Shown here in pieces: positions 4,967 to 5,045 of a stretch of 5,045 nucleotides of DNA. Under the pieces are notes generated by a model. That model did no database searches. It saw only the letters and a program-made list of their open reading frames with translations, and was not told the origin of the DNA. Each line of letters opens with the position of its first letter. Position 1 is the first letter of the stretch. Location: the NCBI GenBank assembly GCA_003647675.1, contig QMNH01000088.1:1-5045 (forward strand), read 5' to 3'. This DNA is from Candidatus Falkowiibacteriota bacterium (lineage in GTDB: Bacteria; Patescibacteriota; Patescibacteriia; Patescibacteriales; UBA12075). Position numbers and translations under genes: made by a program.

Positions 4967-5045
4967 TATATTTATGTCTTATTAGTTTTTTCTATTGCCA
5001 GCCTGGCCAGAAACTAAGATATGCTGGATTCCGCTCCCTGATTAA
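4967..5045. other. Unassigned window-edge segment upstream of the methyltransferase gene
   Basis: The part from about 4992 to 5040 is distinctly richer in G+C than the flanking intergenic DNA and contains the palindrome CTGGCCAG. On the - strand one frame is open from the edge to a TAG at 4992-4994 (17 codons, ending SFWPGWQ), and another to a TAG at 5014-5016. Either could be the end of an upstream gene, but nothing is recognisable. No clear promoter for the methyltransferase gene is seen. Confidence 0.25.

Noticed and set aside
4965..4970. TATAAT overlapping the methyltransferase ATG on the - strand
   Set aside because: A start site would fall inside the coding sequence and the position 17 bp upstream reads AGAAAA rather than a -35 box.

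Overview
The window looks like part of a genome from a small-genome, low-GC bacterium, most plausibly a member of Candidatus Patescibacteria (CPR, Parcubacteria-like). This rests on three things: Ig-domain surface protein architecture with a C-terminal membrane anchor, compact sugar-processing enzymes, and AT-rich intergenic DNA in which none of the four visible gene starts has a Shine-Dalgarno motif. The assignment is inferred from style; no phylogenetic marker gene is present.

Layout. Three genes run on the + strand and two on the - strand, meeting tail to tail near 3035-3065. Positions 1-1083 hold the 3' end of a surface protein (Ig-like domains, one transmembrane helix, cytoplasmic coiled-coil tail), closed by an intrinsic terminator at about 1117-1147. 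A near-consensus promoter (1215-1243) then starts a two-gene unit: a PIG-L/LmbE-type deacetylase (1250-1852) and, 3 bp later, a family 4 glycosyltransferase (1856-2998). The promoter lies so close to the deacetylase ATG that the mRNA is predicted to be leaderless. A hairpin at 3033-3065, T-rich on both strands, can end transcription from both sides. On the - strand lie a class I methyltransferase-like gene (4966-4385) and then an (alpha/alpha)6-barrel glycosidase of the GH100/glycogen-debranching type (4242-3088).

How the genes may work together. A glycosyltransferase plus a PIG-L deacetylase is a recurrent pairing for making an N-acetylhexosamine conjugate and then removing the acetyl group, as in mycothiol, bacillithiol and GPI-type pathways. 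The product here cannot be read from sequence. The glycosidase and methyltransferase fit a general carbohydrate/glycoconjugate neighbourhood, but no specific pathway is demonstrated.

The least explained structures are intergenic. One is an imperfect 53-bp-arm inverted repeat (4247-4374) built on a 7-nt periodicity, sitting between the two - strand genes. The other is a 28-bp AT-rich element present twice (1093-1120 and 3005-3032), each copy between a stop codon and a terminator hairpin. I found no RNA gene, CRISPR array, insertion sequence or complete previously undescribed defence-like system.
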